Positions 4,443 to 5,986 of a stretch of DNA of 5,986 bases are shown here, in pieces. The DNA is taken from the NCBI GenBank assembly GCA_030840885.1, contig JAVEDQ010000602.1, positions 1 to 5,986 of the forward strand, written 5' to 3'. Under the pieces are notes generated by a model that saw only the letters and a program-made list of their open reading frames with translations, did not search any database and had not been told where the DNA came from. The translations under genes were made by a program, and so were the position numbers. Origin of the DNA: Frankiaceae bacterium. Lineage in GTDB: Bacteria; Actinomycetota; Actinomycetes; Frankiales; Frankiaceae. Each line of letters begins with the position of its first letter. Position 1 is the first letter of the stretch.

Positions 4443-5881
4443 CCTTTTCCCGGTAGCGGTGGGGACTGCCCTCGCGTGAACGGCGGGGTCGGCGGGCTGC
4501 TGGTCGGTACCTGCGTCGGTACCTGCGTCGGTGTCGTCGTCGGTTCGACTATCGGCTTGGGAGCCGGCGCCGGCTGGACGGGCGGTGCGATCGGAGCCGG
4601 GGTGACAACTCTGGATGGACGGGGGGTTACCCGTATCGACGGCCGGGGTGTCGGACTTGCCGAAGCAGGCGCCGCCACCCGCGCGGATGGGCTCGGCGTC
4701 GGCGCCGGCGGGGGCGCGCTTGGTGGAAGTGACACCACACCCCGGGTCGGGGCGCCCGTGTCGAAGGCCGCAGACGAGGCCGGGGCGGGCGCGTTGACGT
4801 GCATCGCCGCGAAGACGGCGGCGATCAGCAGGAGAAGTCCCAGGCAGAGCGTCGACCGGTGGCGCCGCGCCGAGGCGAACCGTGCGCTCTTCCGAGCGGC
4901 CCGGGCCGTCTTTGCCCTAGGCCTGGAGGACCGGACGGCAACACCGGCGCCACGACCGGGGGGTGACGACACACCGAGGTCGGTCTCGACGCTGGCCTGC
5001 GCGACGCCCTCGTCGACGGGGTGCGCGAACAGGAATGCCAGCAGGGCGGCGCGGATCGCCAAGTGCTCTCGGCCCCGCCGTTCCCAGTGCTCGCCGTAGG
5101 CGGCAGATGCCAGGGCGTCGAGCTGTGCCACCAGCGCCGTCGCGTCCGTGATGCGGTCAGCCGAGTCCTTCGCGAGGCCTGCGATCGCCAACGGACGCAC
5201 CGGCTCGGGCACGTCGTCCAACCGCGGCGGGGTGTGCAGGTGTTGGTGCAGCAGGCTCGGAACCGTCTCACCAGGAAACACCGGCCGCCCGGTGAGGCAC
5301 TCCACGAACGTGGCTGTTGCCGCGTAGACGTCGGTCGCGGCGCTGCTCGGCTCGCCGCGCCACTGCTCGGGCGCCATGTAGCGCGGAGTCCCGCTGGCCG
5401 CCGCGAACTCGCCGACCGGAGCAGCGATGCCGTAGTCGATGAGCGTGGTCCCGCCGGCGGCTCCGACGATCACGTTGTCCGGCTTGTAGTCCCGGTGCGC
5501 GATCCCCTGCCGGTGCAGCGCAGCGAGCCCGAGCAACGACCCCTTCAACAGCGTCAGCGCGGCCTCGGGGGTGAGCGGCCCGTCCGAGTCGAGCATCCGC
5601 CGCAACGAGACACCCTCGAGCAGATCCATGACGATGGCTGCGCCGACCGGCGTTTCCACGTACTCGTAGAGCGTCACGAGGTGCGGGTCCACCAGACCTG
5701 CCATGAGCTCCGCCTCGGAGCGGAAGCCGGCGAGGAGCTCCGGGTCGTCGAACAGCCATTCCGCGAGGTACTTGACCGCCACCTCGGTGCCGGTGGGCAG
5801 ATGCAGGGCGAGCACGACCCGTCCGCTCCCGCCGGAGCCGAGTTCACGCAACTCCTCGAACGCCGGGAGTCGCCACGCCAC
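4439..5881 (-). CDS. Transmembrane Ser/Thr protein kinase with proline-rich outer tail
   Basis: The predicted product is a 480-residue Hanks-type kinase anchored in the membrane. The N-terminal kinase domain (about residues 8-260) shows the Gly-rich loop GSGGSGRV (15-22), VAVK (Lys37), the helix-C Glu56, HRDYKPDN (129-136, catalytic Asp131, Lys133, Asn136), a DYG metal motif (149-151, usually DFG), GTPRYMAPE (164-172) and TDVYA (183-187). The activation loop is short. A basic juxtamembrane stretch (about 316-342) precedes one membrane helix (345-363). Residues 364-480 are an extracytoplasmic Pro/Ser/Thr/Ala-rich tail without PASTA or other sensor domains. The start GTG 5881 has GGGGAGG (complement of 5889-5895) 7 nt upstream. 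GTG 5884 is almost equally good, and GTG 5926 has no convincing ribosome site. It is the first gene of a coupled pair with the Ig-like membrane protein and appears catalytically competent. Confidence 0.92.
   Translation of the reverse strand: MAWRLPAFEELRELGSGGSGRVVLALHLPTGTEVAVKYLAEWLFDDPELLAGFRSEAELMAGLVDPHLVTLYEYVETPVGAAIVMDLLEGVSLRRMLDSDGPLTPEAALTLLKGSLLGLAALHRQGIAHRDYKPDNVIVGAAGGTTLIDYGIAAPVGEFAAASGTPRYMAPEQWRGEPSSAATDVYAATATFVECLTGRPVFPGETVPSLLHQHLHTPPRLDDVPEPVRPLAIAGLAKDSADRITDATALVAQLDALASAAYGEHWERRGREHLAIRAALLAFLFAHPVDEGVAQASVETDLGVSSPPGRGAGVAVRSSRPRAKTARAARKSARFASARRHRSTLCLGLLLLIAAVFAAMHVNAPAPASSAAFDTGAPTRGVVSLPPSAPPPAPTPSPSARVAAPASASPTPRPSIRVTPRPSRVVTPAPIAPPVQPAPAPKPIVEPTTTPTQVPTQVPTSSPPTPPFTRGQSPPLPGKG
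4506..4529. repeat. 12-bp tandem repeat in the kinase tail
   Basis: GGTACCTGCGTC occurs twice back to back (4506-4517 and 4518-4529). Read on the minus strand it encodes the PTQVPTQV part of the proline-rich outer tail of the kinase. Being a multiple of three, it can expand or contract without breaking the frame, so the tail length may vary between strains. Confidence 0.7.
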
Positions 5882-5888
5882 CACAGCG

Positions 5889-5895
5889 CCTCCCC
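5889..5895 (-). promoter_or_regulatory. Ribosome binding site that fixes the kinase start
   Basis: On the minus strand GGGGAGG lies 4 nt before a GTG at 5884 and 7 nt before a second GTG at 5881. Because this is the only strong Shine-Dalgarno sequence near the 5' end, translation most likely begins at one of these adjacent codons and not at the GTG at 5926, which would put the site inside the coding region. Confidence 0.7.
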
Positions 5896-5986
5896 ACGGC
5901 CAAATGATTCGCTGGCACAGTCCCACGCCCGAGCGGTTCGTGCTTGGGTATCCGGCTTCGTGAGGAACCGGTAACGACGGTCAGGC

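Noticed and set aside
3891..5099. Long plus-strand open frame opposite the kinase and membrane protein
   Set aside because: It spans two well-supported minus-strand genes, is low in complexity (Gly/Val/Ala-rich opposite the proline-rich tail) and has no domain.
5021..5974. Plus-strand open frame opposite the kinase domain
   Set aside because: It is antisense to the conserved kinase motifs; composition is Arg/Gly-rich, as expected of a shadow frame.
5885..5986. Promoter for the kinase gene
   Set aside because: I looked on the minus strand for -10 and -35 elements; no pair with acceptable match and spacing was found before the window ends.

Overview
The window is GC-rich DNA with strong G/C bias at third codon positions, many GTG starts and several protein families typical of actinomycetes: a DUF222/HNH '13E12-type' endonuclease, a membrane-anchored Ser/Thr kinase and a leaderless promoter carrying an actinobacterial SOS box. 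A high-GC member of the Actinomycetota fits best. I cannot name the genus.

Layout. At the left edge (1-91, minus) is the N-terminus of a gene running off the window, probably a class I SAM-dependent methyltransferase. A roughly 400-bp divergent intergenic region follows (92-501). It holds an inverted pair of DnaA-box-like 9-mers and a consensus-spaced promoter. A perfect palindromic LexA/SOS box overlaps the start codon of the next gene. On the plus strand come a DUF222/HNH endonuclease (502-2079), a DUF1353 protein with a C-terminal membrane hairpin (2105-2671) and a small protein made of two peptidoglycan-binding repeats (2756-3205). Convergent to these, on the minus strand, are a single-domain cupin (3221-3667) and a tightly coupled two-gene unit. 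That unit is a transmembrane Ser/Thr protein kinase (4439-5881) followed, with a 4-bp GTGA overlap, by a single-pass membrane protein with an Ig/PKD-like extracytoplasmic domain (3783-4442).

How the genes may work together. The HNH gene appears to be DNA-damage inducible: the SOS box covers both the predicted transcription start and the GTG codon, and the mRNA is probably leaderless. Whether the DUF1353 and peptidoglycan-binding genes share this control is open: the first gap is 25 bp, the second is 84 bp with its own strong ribosome binding site. The kinase and the Ig-like membrane protein are translationally coupled. The membrane protein's cytoplasmic tail carries a threefold acidic-Thr-Arg repeat that could be a kinase substrate. 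The cupin looks like an independent housekeeping or accessory gene.

The points most worth following up are the LexA box/leaderless start, the inverted DnaA boxes beside it, the putative zinc ligands in the linker of the HNH protein, and the kinase/Thr-repeat pair. No tRNA, rRNA, CRISPR array, insertion sequence or clear intrinsic terminator was seen.
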